The notes under the pieces are model-generated. The model was not told the origin of the DNA. It saw only the letters and a list, made by a program, of their open reading frames with translations, and searched no databases. 43,259 bases of DNA, from positions 1 to 43,259 of the forward strand of contig JBBARC010000026.1 in the NCBI GenBank assembly GCA_040400005.1. Reading direction: 5' to 3'. The translations under genes were made by a program, and so were the position numbers. The DNA comes from JBBARC01 sp040400005 (GTDB lineage Bacteria; Pseudomonadota; Alphaproteobacteria; Acetobacterales; Acetobacteraceae). Shown one piece after another: positions 1 to 8,655 of this stretch; the stretch's first letter is position 1; each line of letters begins with the position of its first letter.

Positions 1-4
1 CCCC

Positions 5-2140
5 TCACTTCTTCCCCCCCTCCATAACCCCCTTATCCTGTTGTGCCCGGCTAATCAGATAAGCCCGCACACTATCCACCTGCGCCTCATCTAGCGTCCC
101 CTTAAATGATGCCATACCGTTATCTTTATACAGCCCGCCCAACACAATATTATGAAACAGCCCCGAATCCCCCAGCGCCGCCGAATGGCGCAAATCCGGC
201 ACCGGCCCGCCGCTCACCGCTGCATCGCCATGGCACACCGTGCAGTAATGCCCGTAAATCGCAAACCCCGCCGCAATCACCGCCGGCCCCGCCCCGGTCA
301 ACGCCGGCGGGTTTAACGCCCCCTCTACCTCCGGCGGCCGTGGCGGCAGCACCGCTTTGCCATCCAATTTATACACCAGCAGGCGGCTAACGTTGCTAAT
401 GCGGCCAGACTTAAACGCAAGCTCCCCGGCCGCCAGCGCCAGCGCGCCACCCCAGCCCGCCATCACCGCCACATACTGCTCGCCATCCACCGCATAGGTC
501 ATGGGCGCTGCAATAATGCCAGTCTGCGCCGGGGCGGTCCATAATTTCACACCCGTGTCAGCGCGATACGCCTCAACCGTGCCGGCAGCGGTGCCCTGCA
601 CCACAATATTGCCGGCAGTTGCCAGCACCCCGCCATTCCAGGGGCCGGCATGCTGCACCCGCCACACTTCTTTCTCCGTCGCCGGATCCCACGCAATCAA
701 CTCGCCTTTTAGCGTGGCCCTAACTGCATCTTTAATTGCCGGCACTTGCGGCAGCGATCCCGCACTCACGTTCAGCGCCACATTATACCCGGTCGGGGTC
801 ACCTTAAACGCCGTATCCGCGGCATACACGAACGGAAATTCCTGTGCCGGAATATACACCAATCCGGTTTTCGGGCTAAACGCCATGGGCTGCCAATTAT
901 GCGCGCCATAGGCACCAGGCATCGATGTAAACGGTTTGCCGGTGCGGCCATAGCGCGCCCCCGGCGCTTCCGTGGGCCGCCCAGTTTTCATATCAATGCC
1001 GGTGGTCCAGTTTACCGGCACAAAGTTTTTGGCCGATATCAGCTTGCCATTGGTGCGATCGAGTACATAAAAAATGCCGTTTTTCGGCGCCTGCATCAGC
1101 ACATGCCGCAAGTGGCCAGCCATTTTAATATCGGCCAAAATCAGCTGCTGATCGCTATCAAAATCCCACGCATCGCCTGGTGTTGTCTGATAATGCCAAA
1201 CATACGCCCCGGTATCGGCATTCACCGCCACAATGGACGACAAAAACAAATTATCGCGCGCCACACCGCCGACACTATCCTGGTTCCACGGCGATGAATT
1301 GCCCGTGCCGAAATACACCAAATTCAATTTTGGATCATAGCTAATGGCATCCCAAACCGTGCCGCCACCGCCCAACTTCCACCACTCCCCACCCCAGGTT
1401 TTGGCCGCTTTCGCCATCACCGGATCAGATGCCGCATGGTCTGGCCCATCTTTCGGGTTGCCCGGCACGGTATAAAACCGCCAGGCCAAAGTACCATCTT
1501 TGGCGTCATACGCAGAAATAAACCCGCGCACACCAAATTCGCCGCCGCCATTACCAATCAACACCCGCCCCTTAACAATACGCGGCGCCCCAGTAATGGT
1601 GTAGTGCTTGGCAGGATCAGTGGTTTGCACGCTCCACACGGTTTTGCCCGTGGTCGCATCCAGCGCAATCAACCGCCCATCTAACGTGCCAACAAACACC
1701 CGGCCCTGATACACCGCAACCCCGCGGTTCGCCACATCGCAGCAAGCATCTACACCTTTGCTCCGCACCACACTGGGATCGAAGCTCCACAATGGCTTTC
1801 CGGTTTTGCCGTCAAATGCTTTTACCATGCTCCATGCCGTGGTGGTGTATAATATCCCATCCACCGCCAAAGGCGTCGCCTCCTGCCCGCGCGCCGTATC
1901 CAAATCGGCATACCACGCCAGCCCCAGCCGCCCCGCCGTATCCGCATTCACCGCAGTCAGCGGCGAAAACCGCTGCTCGTCATAACTGCGCCCATAACTC
2001 AGCCAATCACCGGGAGACTTATCCGGCGCCAGCAATTGGGCCGCCCCAATCCCTGCCGCCCCGCCCCCGGCCGCAAGCCCAGGCCCAGAAGCCAACCCAA
2101 AAATCGCAAAACCAGCCAAAAGCCTGCACTTTGTGCGCAT
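5..2140 (-). CDS. PQQ-dependent quinohaemoprotein alcohol dehydrogenase (type II, with C-terminal cytochrome c)
   Basis: This is a periplasmic pyrroloquinoline-quinone alcohol dehydrogenase that should pass electrons through its own haem c to the respiratory chain. I chose the ATG at 2140 because a clean Sec signal peptide (MRTKCRLLAGFAIFGLASG) follows it; a GTG at 2161 and an ATG at 2155 are alternatives. Seen, numbering from 2140: the vicinal Cys133-Cys134 pair, Glu201 in GGGEFGVRG, the PQQ-stacking Trp263, Asn281 in GTGN, and the catalytic Asp326 in WDFD. The haem site CTVCH is at 633-637, with a possible axial Met in NGMASF. The length of 711 aa fits type II enzymes. Asp328, two residues after the catalytic Asp, is the position linked to lanthanide rather than calcium use in XoxF and PedH; that assignment is inference. 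The gene is divergent from the hydrolase at 2356 and reaches nearly to the left edge, so no operon partner is visible. Confidence 0.93.
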   Translation of the reverse strand: MRTKCRLLAGFAIFGLASGPGLAAGGGAAGIGAAQLLAPDKSPGDWLSYGRSYDEQRFSPLTAVNADTAGRLGLAWYADLDTARGQEATPLAVDGILYTTTAWSMVKAFDGKTGKPLWSFDPSVVRSKGVDACCDVANRGVAVYQGRVFVGTLDGRLIALDATTGKTVWSVQTTDPAKHYTITGAPRIVKGRVLIGNGGGEFGVRGFISAYDAKDGTLAWRFYTVPGNPKDGPDHAASDPVMAKAAKTWGGEWWKLGGGGTVWDAISYDPKLNLVYFGTGNSSPWNQDSVGGVARDNLFLSSIVAVNADTGAYVWHYQTTPGDAWDFDSDQQLILADIKMAGHLRHVLMQAPKNGIFYVLDRTNGKLISAKNFVPVNWTTGIDMKTGRPTEAPGARYGRTGKPFTSMPGAYGAHNWQPMAFSPKTGLVYIPAQEFPFVYAADTAFKVTPTGYNVALNVSAGSLPQVPAIKDAVRATLKGELIAWDPATEKEVWRVQHAGPWNGGVLATAGNIVVQGTAAGTVEAYRADTGVKLWTAPAQTGIIAAPMTYAVDGEQYVAVMAGWGGALALAAGELAFKSGRISNVSRLLVYKLDGKAVLPPRPPEVEGALNPPALTGAGPAVIAAGFAIYGHYCTVCHGDAAVSGGPVPDLRHSAALGDSGLFHNIVLGGLYKDNGMASFKGTLDEAQVDSVRAYLISRAQQDKGVMEGGKK

Positions 2141-2236
2141 AGAACGTATCCCCATAAACACTCACCCGCGCGTACCCCGCGCTGTATCCCCGCAAAACTC
2201 GCACGCCCGGCGGCGGGGTTCAATCACCCATAAGAA

Positions 2237-2294
2237 AAGGCTGGTGGGGCGTCACGCGAAGGCGTGCTGCGCACGGGGCCGCCCCCCCAGCCTT
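2237..2294. repeat. Large GC-rich hairpin in the divergent intergenic region
   Basis: The arm AAGGCTGGTGGGGCG at 2237-2251 is followed by a complementary CGCCCCCCCAGCCTT-like arm ending at about 2294, around a loop of roughly 28 bases. It lies between the two divergent genes, so it is not a simple terminator. It may be an intergenic repeat remnant or a regulatory structure. Short imperfect CTTGTCTTCG-type repeats follow it. Confidence 0.5.
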
Positions 2295-2355
2295 GTCTTG
2301 CCTTCGTCTTGTCTTCGCCTTGCCTTACCGTCGAAATACCGCGACATTCCGGCCC

Positions 2356-4299
2356 ATGTTCGCAGGATCAAATCACATAACAAAAGCCGCCCCCCTAATG
2401 TGCCTCATGGTGGCCTTAGCCGGCGGTGCACAGGCGCAAGCGCCGGTGTTTAATGATACGCCGGCGCAGTTTGTGGCGCCCGATGCGGCGGATTATGCGC
2501 GGCGGGAGGTGATGATTCCCATGCGCGACGGGGTGAAATTATTTACCCTGATTTTAGTGCCGAAGGGTGCGCATCGTGCGCCGATTTTGCTCACCCGCAC
2601 GCCGTATGATGCGCAAAAACGCGGCACGGCGTCCAACAGCATTCATTTGTCGGCGGCCATGGGGCAGAGCGACGTGGGTGATGAACTCATGCTCAGCGAT
2701 GGCTACGTGCGGGTGTTTCAGGATGTCCGCGGCAAGCACCGGTCTGAGGGTGATTACGTGATGTATCGCCCGCTATCGGGTCCGCAAAACCCAACCCCGG
2801 TGGATCACGCAACCGATACATACGATACCATCGATTGGCTGGTGAAAAACGTGCCCGAAAGCAACGGCCGAGTTGGCATGACCGGCATTTCCTATGATGG
2901 TTTTACCTGCCTAATGGCGCTGGTTAATCCGCATCCTGCCTTGCGCGCGGTGGTACCGATAAACCCCACAGTTGACGGCTGGATAGGCGATGATTGGTTT
3001 CACAAAGGCGCGTTTCGCCAGGAAGGCTCGCTGTCCTATATCTACGAACAGGAAGCAACGCGCGGCAGCGATTTACTGTTACCAACCGATCATTATGATT
3101 CCTACACAACATTTTTGGATGCGGGTTCTGCGGGAAATTATGCCCAAAAGCATGGGCTAGACCAGTTAGGTTTCTGGCAGCGCCTGACGCAGCATCCGGC
3201 ATACGATAAATTTTGGCAAGATCAGGCGATGGATCTGGTGCTGGCCAAACGCCCGTTCACCGTGCCCACAATGCTGGTGCACAGCCTGTGGGACCAGGAA
3301 GATATTTATGGCGCGCCGGCCGTGTATGCCGCTCTTGCCACCAAAAATCCCGATCCCACCAAATTGTTTTTTGTCTTGGGTCCCTGGTTTCATCATCAAC
3401 AGCGCCTGGTAGGCGATGCGATCGGGCCGATTGCTTTTGGCCAGGACACCGCCGCTTATTTTCGCCATTCTCTTTTGCGGCCGTTCCTCAATCACTATTT
3501 GAAAGACAATCCCCAGCCGTTGGATATGGCCCCGGTCACGGCGTTTGAAACCGGCACCAACATCTGGCGCAAACTGCACGCCTGGCCACCCTCGGGCAAG
3601 GACGGTCCCCGTAAACTCTATCTGCAACCCAATGGCGGCCTGGCTTTTACCGTGCCGCCGGAAAGTGACACCAATTACACAGCGTACGTGGCCGACCCCG
3701 CCCACCCGGTGCCCTATCGCGATCGGCCTATCGCCACGGTCGATCCTTTGCAAACCGATCAATCGCAAACCTGGTTAGTGGCCGATCAGCGCAATGCGGA
3801 AAGCCGGCCGGATGTGCTGACGTATCGCAGTGCAGTACTGCCAGCGCCGCTGCGCCTTAGCGGCAAGCCGGTTGCCAACATTGTTGCCACCACCACCGGC
3901 AGCGATGGTGATTTTGTGGTTAAACTGATTGATGTCTACCCTGATGAGGTCGGCCGCGATGCCAAAATGGGCGGCTACCAGCTGATGGTGTCTGCCGATA
4001 TTTTACGCGGCCGCTACCGCCAAAGTTTCGAAAACCCATCGCCCATTCCTTCAGGCGAAAAGCAGGTTTTTAAATTTAGCCTACCTCATTTGAACCATGT
4101 GTTTTTGCCGGGTCATCGGGTGATGGTGCAAATCCAATCCAGTTGGTTTCCAGTGTATGATCGCAACCCACAAACTTATGTGGATAACATCATGTTCGCC
4201 AAGCCCGGCGATTTCCGCCCGGCGACAATTAGCGTGTACGATGGCGGAAAGGACGCGAGTTTTGTCGAATTGCCGACCGTGCCCATGCCGCCGCCGTAA
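2356..4299 (+). CDS. Secreted CocE/NonD family hydrolase (peptidase S15-like acyl hydrolase)
   Basis: The product is an alpha/beta-hydrolase of the X-Pro dipeptidyl-peptidase/cocaine esterase type with a C-terminal jelly-roll domain. I chose the ATG at 2356 because a signal peptide follows (MFAGSNHITKAAP, a hydrophobic core, then AQAQA); the open frame extends to a TTG at 2293. Seen: the nucleophile motif GISYDG with Ser179, Asp313 in LWDQEDIYG and His346/His347 in GPWFHH, all in the usual S15 order. The N-terminal motif IPMRDGVKLFT and the stretch DVRGKHRSEGDY are also typical of the family. The length of 647 aa fits a secreted member. The substrate cannot be read from the sequence; relatives cleave esters or acyl-amino compounds. 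It is divergent from the PQQ dehydrogenase. Confidence 0.9.
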   Translation: MFAGSNHITKAAPLMCLMVALAGGAQAQAPVFNDTPAQFVAPDAADYARREVMIPMRDGVKLFTLILVPKGAHRAPILLTRTPYDAQKRGTASNSIHLSAAMGQSDVGDELMLSDGYVRVFQDVRGKHRSEGDYVMYRPLSGPQNPTPVDHATDTYDTIDWLVKNVPESNGRVGMTGISYDGFTCLMALVNPHPALRAVVPINPTVDGWIGDDWFHKGAFRQEGSLSYIYEQEATRGSDLLLPTDHYDSYTTFLDAGSAGNYAQKHGLDQLGFWQRLTQHPAYDKFWQDQAMDLVLAKRPFTVPTMLVHSLWDQEDIYGAPAVYAALATKNPDPTKLFFVLGPWFHHQQRLVGDAIGPIAFGQDTAAYFRHSLLRPFLNHYLKDNPQPLDMAPVTAFETGTNIWRKLHAWPPSGKDGPRKLYLQPNGGLAFTVPPESDTNYTAYVADPAHPVPYRDRPIATVDPLQTDQSQTWLVADQRNAESRPDVLTYRSAVLPAPLRLSGKPVANIVATTTGSDGDFVVKLIDVYPDEVGRDAKMGGYQLMVSADILRGRYRQSFENPSPIPSGEKQVFKFSLPHLNHVFLPGHRVMVQIQSSWFPVYDRNPQTYVDNIMFAKPGDFRPATISVYDGGKDASFVELPTVPMPPP

Positions 4300-4396
4300 C
4301 GCCGCTCGGCATTAGGGTTTTGGTGCCGGCGGCGATGCTCCCAGCGGCACGTGCACGATCGATATGTGCAAGCTTTGCGAAATTTATATATGCAGT

Positions 4397-4640
4397 TTAA
4401 AAAATAATATCCATACCAAACACCGCATTAGAATTCCAATTTGCGGCATCGTCCGATACCAGCATCGGTAAGTCCGCGATTGTCACACCGCCCAGTTCAA
4501 TTTCGCTAAACACATGGGCCACATCCGCCGCGGGGCGGGTAAGGCGGGCAGAATAACTAGGGGATCTTCGCCAATGCCGAGCGTGTCCAAAACGGGCACA
4601 ATTTCCGGCTGTGGCGGCTTCAGCCCACCAACGCAAATCC
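4397..4640 (-). pseudogene. Remnant of an aspartyl protease family protein (C-terminal end only)
   Basis: The minus-strand translation ends in FSEIELGGVTIADLPM, then NAVFGMDIIF before the stop at 4397. ELGG-(x)n-LP-(x)n-GMD is the pattern of the C-terminal half of retropepsin-like periplasmic aspartyl proteases. Just upstream, the matching text (VLDTLGIGEDPLVILPAL) sits in another frame, so at least one frameshift separates the pieces. No catalytic DTG/DSG half or start codon remains. I infer a decayed gene. It is abutted by a palindromic repeat at 4653, which may mark the break. Confidence 0.4.
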
Positions 4641-4652
4641 TGACAGCAAACC

Positions 4653-4682
4653 GTAGGGCGGATAAGCGACGCGTCATCCGCC
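4653..4682. repeat. Palindromic GTAGGGCGGAT...ATCCGCC repeat, copy 1
   Basis: GTAGGGCGGATAAGCGACGC followed by GTCATCCGCC forms an imperfect hairpin (GGCGGAT with ATCCGCC). Similar elements are at 30548-30578 (opposite orientation) and, more diverged, at 38141-38165. The rest of 4683-4944 contains no gene I can recognise. Confidence 0.6.
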
Positions 4683-4944
4683 TTCGCAAGTCACCGACGG
4701 TACAGCGGCTGGGCTGGCGAGAGATGGCGGCGCTGGCGCGCATCACCGCGAACGCCCAGCAATCGGCGAGGTTCGCGCTTTACGCCCGGCGAGGTTCGCC
4801 GCCTTATGCTAAGTCACGCGCACTAAGGATGTGCCCGCTTGCTGCAATCAGGCTACAATACCTTACCGAGCGTTGCTTTGAGATATTGCAAACATACCCC
4901 AAAACAATGCTGACATGGTGTCTGGTTGGAATCGGTGATCGCGT

Positions 4945-6384
4945 ATGGCCTCGAAAAAAACTCTGAACGGCACCAATCTCGAGGCGCTGGGCGCCAAGCG
5001 CCTGGCCGAATTGCTGCTCGAGATCAGCGCCGGCAATGCGGCCGCCAAGCGGCTGCTGCGGCTGGAACTGGCTGGCGCCGAAAGCCCGAGCGAACTCGCC
5101 AAGGAAATCCGCAAGCGCCTGGCCGCCATCGCCCGGTCACGGGTTTTCTTCGACTGGCAAAATCAAAGAACGCTCGTCGATGACCTCGACACCCAACGAA
5201 GCGCCATCGCCGATCGGGTAGCGAAAAGCGATCCCGCCCTTGGCCTGAACCTGATGTGGAGCTTCCTCGATCTCGCCCCATCGGTCTTCGACCGTTGCGA
5301 CGATAGCAACGGCACTGTCAGTGGAATTTTCGATGACGCCTGCACCGATCTGGGCGACATTGCCCAGGCAGCACACACCGCGCCACGCGATCTCGCCGAC
5401 CAAGCCTTTCAGGCGCTGTTCAAAAATGATTACGGCCAATTCGACACCCTGATCGACGTGCTGACACCGGCGCTGGGGCAGCAGGGGCTCGAGCACCTAA
5501 AGCAGCGCATGATCGCCCGCGCCAGTGCGCCGGTTCAGCGCCCCGCTGACAAAGACCGGAAAGCCATCGCTTGGGGATCATCACGGGGGCCGGTTTATGC
5601 GGATGAAGTGGAAGAGTCGTCCCGCATCAGCACCGTCAAACTGGCGCTGCAAGAAATCGCCGATGCCCAGGGCGATGTCGATGCCTTCATCGCCCAACAT
5701 GATAAACCGACCAGAAAGATGCCGGGCATAGCGGTAGGCATCGCCCGGCGGCTGCTTGCGGCAGGCCGCCCAAAAGACGCATTACAAATCATCGATGCGG
5801 CCGAACACAGCCCGCCCGGCTGGGTTGATGGCGAGTGGGACAATGCGCGGATAGATGTGCTCGATGCGCTTGGGCGCGCAGACGAGGCTCAGGCGGCGCG
5901 GTTGGCACGCTTTGTTCATTATTTATCCGCGCCACATCTGCGCGCCTATTTGAAGCGCCTCGCCGATTTCGACGATGTCGAGGCGGAAGACCGCGCCCTC
6001 GATTCCGTGGAGCGCCACACAGATCTTCATCACGCTTTGGCCTTCCTGATAGACTGGCCATCGCTGGATCGCGCCGCGCGCATGGTGATGCAACGCCCGC
6101 AAGAGCTAGACGGCAATCGCTACGACGTTTTGCCCCCGGCGGCAGACGCACTCATCCGCAAATACCCCCTCGCGGCAACGCTGGTACTAAGGGCGATGGT
6201 CGATTTCACGCTCGCCCACAGCAAAGCCAGCCGCTACCGGCATGCCGCCTGTCATCTCATTGCCTGTGGCAGCCTAGCGTCAAAGATAGGTGATTTCGGC
6301 AGCGTGCAGCCCCACGAAGCCTATCTCGCTCAGCTGCGGAGGGACCACCCGAGGAAGTCGTCTTTTTGGACCCTAACGTCCTGA
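4945..6384 (+). CDS. DUF6880 family protein, function unknown
   Basis: This 479-aa soluble protein has no signal peptide or membrane segment. Its opening (KTLNGTNLEALGAKRLAELL) followed by RLLRLELAGAESP is the characteristic N-terminus of proteins I remember as DUF6880. The protein is all-alpha in character: leucine- and alanine-rich helices throughout, including LARFVHYLSAPHLRAYLKRL near the middle, suggesting a TPR- or HEAT-like solenoid. No catalytic motif is visible. It stands alone: decayed sequence lies upstream, and a convergent TSUP transporter lies downstream beyond a degenerate repeat. The family assignment is from memory and no function is claimed. Confidence 0.75.
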   Translation: MASKKTLNGTNLEALGAKRLAELLLEISAGNAAAKRLLRLELAGAESPSELAKEIRKRLAAIARSRVFFDWQNQRTLVDDLDTQRSAIADRVAKSDPALGLNLMWSFLDLAPSVFDRCDDSNGTVSGIFDDACTDLGDIAQAAHTAPRDLADQAFQALFKNDYGQFDTLIDVLTPALGQQGLEHLKQRMIARASAPVQRPADKDRKAIAWGSSRGPVYADEVEESSRISTVKLALQEIADAQGDVDAFIAQHDKPTRKMPGIAVGIARRLLAAGRPKDALQIIDAAEHSPPGWVDGEWDNARIDVLDALGRADEAQAARLARFVHYLSAPHLRAYLKRLADFDDVEAEDRALDSVERHTDLHHALAFLIDWPSLDRAARMVMQRPQELDGNRYDVLPPAADALIRKYPLAATLVLRAMVDFTLAHSKASRYRHAACHLIACGSLASKIGDFGSVQPHEAYLAQLRRDHPRKSSFWTLTS

Positions 6385-6409
6385 GGCCGCCCCCAAAACG
6401 CCCAAAATC

Positions 6410-6462
6410 AAAAGTCTGTTTGCTTCTTTCTCGCTAGTTAAAAGGAGAGTCTTCTTTTAGTA
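6410..6462. repeat. Half copy of the AT-rich hairpin intergenic element
   Basis: Contains AAAAGTCTGTTTGCTTCTTT then AAAAGGAGAGTCTTCTTTT, a degraded version of the arm seen intact at 12921-12967. It lies between convergent genes (4945 and 6457), where it could act as a terminator, and it slightly overlaps the end of the TSUP gene. Confidence 0.6.
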
Positions 6463-7245
6463 CACATGCAGCAAGCGCAAACCGACCAACGTCAGCACAC
6501 CAGCCAGCGCCGAACGAAGCCCAAATTCTGACGTGCGTGGCGCGAGCCAGCTGCCGATCAGGATGCCGGGGATCGAGCCGAGCAGGAGATGGTAAAGGAG
6601 GTCGAAGTCAACATTGCCGAGATACCAGTGGCCGGCGCCAGCCAATAAGGTCAACGGCACAGCGTGCGCGATATCGGACCCGATAATGCGCACGATCGGC
6701 ATGCGCGGATACAAAACCAGCAGCATGGTAACGCCTAACGCGCCGGCACCGACTGACGATAGCGAAACCAGCACGCCAAGCACAGCACCGGCCACAATCG
6801 TGAGAACAAAAGTGCGTTTTTCGTTAAGATCGTCGAAATGATGAGCGGTCCATTGCACGATATACCGGCGCGCCAGGATCGACAGGGCAGTCAGCAAAAG
6901 AACGATACCCAGCACGAAATTGATGGTGGCACCAGAATCTTTGCCATGGCTGGCGGCCTGGCTCAGAAAGATCAAGGTGAACGCGGTGGCCGGTAAAGAC
7001 CCGGTAGCAAGATTGCGGACCAATTTCCAGTCCACTGTGTTGCCGCTATGGTGCATGGCGGTGCCAAAGGTTTTGGTAACGGCCGCATAGAGCAAATCCG
7101 TGCCGACTGCGGTTTTGGGGTGAACGCCGAACAGTAACACCAGCAGCGGGGTCATTAAGCTGCCACCGCCTACGCCGGTAAGACCGACGATTATTCCGAC
7201 AACAAAGCCAGACGCGGGGTAAAGCAGGTCGTGAAGGGTAGGCAT
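6457..7245 (-). CDS. TSUP family transporter (sulfite exporter TauE/SafE-like)
   Basis: This 262-aa inner-membrane protein has about eight hydrophobic segments and belongs to the 4-toluene sulfonate uptake permease (TauE/SafE) family. The family hallmark GLTGVGGGSLMTPLLVLLFG is at residues 22-41, followed by HPKTAVGTDLLYA. The second half carries the internal repeat counterpart, SLSSVGAGALGVTMLLVLYP. Members move small sulfur-containing anions such as sulfite, sulfonates or sulfoacetate; the exact substrate is not determined by sequence. The start ATG at 7245 has GGAG about 8 bases upstream. No sulfur-metabolism gene is adjacent. Confidence 0.9.
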   Translation of the reverse strand: MPTLHDLLYPASGFVVGIIVGLTGVGGGSLMTPLLVLLFGVHPKTAVGTDLLYAAVTKTFGTAMHHSGNTVDWKLVRNLATGSLPATAFTLIFLSQAASHGKDSGATINFVLGIVLLLTALSILARRYIVQWTAHHFDDLNEKRTFVLTIVAGAVLGVLVSLSSVGAGALGVTMLLVLYPRMPIVRIIGSDIAHAVPLTLLAGAGHWYLGNVDFDLLYHLLLGSIPGILIGSWLAPRTSEFGLRSALAGVLTLVGLRLLHVY

Positions 7246-7357
7246 GCGGGTGCTCCAGCTAACAACCAGGACATGTCACACTATTAGAGTATGAATTACA
7301 ACCCTCCCCAGATGACGTGTCGGTGCCCCCCTAACCCTGCCGCCATCCCCCTCAACA

Positions 7358-7404
7358 TACAAAAGTCTTTTGGTTCTTTTCTTCAGAAAAGAACGTTCTT
7401 ACTT
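7358..7404. repeat. Half copy of the AT-rich hairpin intergenic element
   Basis: ACAAAAGTCTTTTGGTTCTT at about 7360 is followed by TTCTTCAGAAAAGAACGTTC, forming an AAAGAAC/GTTCTTTT-type hairpin, then CTTACTTCCCCCC. It is one arm of the dispersed element with paired copies at 12.8, 28.3 and 37.9 kb. It lies between the TSUP gene and the glycosyltransferase gene. Confidence 0.75.
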
Positions 7405-7461
7405 CCCCCCACAACTTGGGGGGTCTGTTAGGCGCGCGCGTGCGTGGTATAGCCGCAGGTA

Positions 7462-8655
7462 ATGAGCGCGCCAGAAACCATCCAAACACGACCCAGTTTT
7501 CGCCCGGCGACCGTTTTACAGGTGCTGCCGGCGCTGGAAACCGGCGGCGTTGAGCGCGGCACGGTAGAAATTGCCCAGGCCATTGTGCAGGCCGGCGGGC
7601 TTGCGCTGGTGGCAAGCCAGGGTGGCCGCATGGTGGGTGAATTGGCCCGCACCGGCGCGCGCCATGCCAATATGGAGCTAAACACCAAAAACCCGTTCCG
7701 TATTTTCGCCAACAGCCGGCGGCTGGCCAGGCTGATTACGGCCCAGGATGTCGATTTGGTGCACGCTAGGTCGCGCGGGCCGGCGTGGTCGGGATGGCTT
7801 GCCGCGAGAGCCACTAAAAAGCCCTTCATCACCACCTGGCACGGTGTTTACGATGAGGATTTGCCCTTTAAAGGCATATATAACAGCGTCATGGCCAAGG
7901 GTGAGCTGGTCATCGCGATCAGCCATTTTATCGAGCGTGAGCTGATCCGGCGCTATAAGTTAAACCCCGACCGCATACGGGTTATTCACCGCGGGGTAGA
8001 CCCCGCCAGGTTCGACCCGGCCGCGGTAAATGGCGAACGCATCCACAAGCTGGCGCAACATTGGCGGCTGCCGCACGATGTTAAAGTGGTGATGCTACCG
8101 GCCCGCCTCACGCGCTGGAAGGGTGCTGAAACTTTGCTGGAGGCGGTAGCCAAATTACCCGGCGAAAAACCGTTTTGCCTGATTGTCGGGGCCAAGCAGC
8201 GCCGCAATACGTTTCAGCGCGAGCTGGAAGACCGTGCCGATGCACTGGGTTTGGGCCGCTGTTTGCGCATTACTGGCCAGTGCGACGATATGGCCGCCGC
8301 CATGATGCTGGCCGATGTGGTGGTGAATGCCAGCGAAAAACCCGAACCCTTTGGCCGCACGGTGATTGAAGCGCAGGCGATGGGCCGGCTGGTGATCGGC
8401 GCCGACCACGGCGGGGCGGTTGAAACCATCGACGATGGCGTCACCGGCTGGCGGGTAAAACCGCGCGATGCGGGTGCCCTAAGCGCGGCGATCGCCGGCG
8501 CCTTGGCACTAAACGACGATGCCAGGGCGGTAATGGGGGCGGCGGCGCGGCAATCAGTGATCGCCAATTTCACCACCGCCGCCATGCAGCGCGCGACCCT
8601 TGCTGTGTATGCCGAGGTGCTCGGCCGCCAAGTCGGGCAAATGCCGGTGCGATGA
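7462..8655 (+). CDS. Glycosyltransferase family 4 (GT-B fold)
   Basis: This 397-aa cytoplasmic glycosyltransferase probably adds a sugar during lipopolysaccharide or other envelope glycan assembly. The N-terminal acceptor half begins VLQVLPALETGGVERGTVEI, the usual GT4 opening with its glycine loop. The C-terminal half has the nucleotide-sugar site: RLTRWKGAETLLEAV, then EPFGRTVIEAQAMG containing the E-x7-E pair at Glu295 and Glu303. No signal peptide is present. The stop overlaps the start of the next glycosyltransferase by 4 bases (ATGA), so the two are translationally coupled. The donor and acceptor sugars are unknown. Confidence 0.92.
   Translation: MSAPETIQTRPSFRPATVLQVLPALETGGVERGTVEIAQAIVQAGGLALVASQGGRMVGELARTGARHANMELNTKNPFRIFANSRRLARLITAQDVDLVHARSRGPAWSGWLAARATKKPFITTWHGVYDEDLPFKGIYNSVMAKGELVIAISHFIERELIRRYKLNPDRIRVIHRGVDPARFDPAAVNGERIHKLAQHWRLPHDVKVVMLPARLTRWKGAETLLEAVAKLPGEKPFCLIVGAKQRRNTFQRELEDRADALGLGRCLRITGQCDDMAAAMMLADVVVNASEKPEPFGRTVIEAQAMGRLVIGADHGGAVETIDDGVTGWRVKPRDAGALSAAIAGALALNDDARAVMGAAARQSVIANFTTAAMQRATLAVYAEVLGRQVGQMPVR

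Noticed and set aside
106..2142. Several plus-strand open frames across the PQQ dehydrogenase
   Set aside because: They are antisense to a clear family match and are rich in Pro/Arg/Ala as expected for shadows of GC-rich coding DNA.
4514..4966. 150-codon plus frame over the decayed protease region
   Set aside because: It crosses the palindromic repeat, has no family pattern, and the opposite strand gives recognisable protease pieces.
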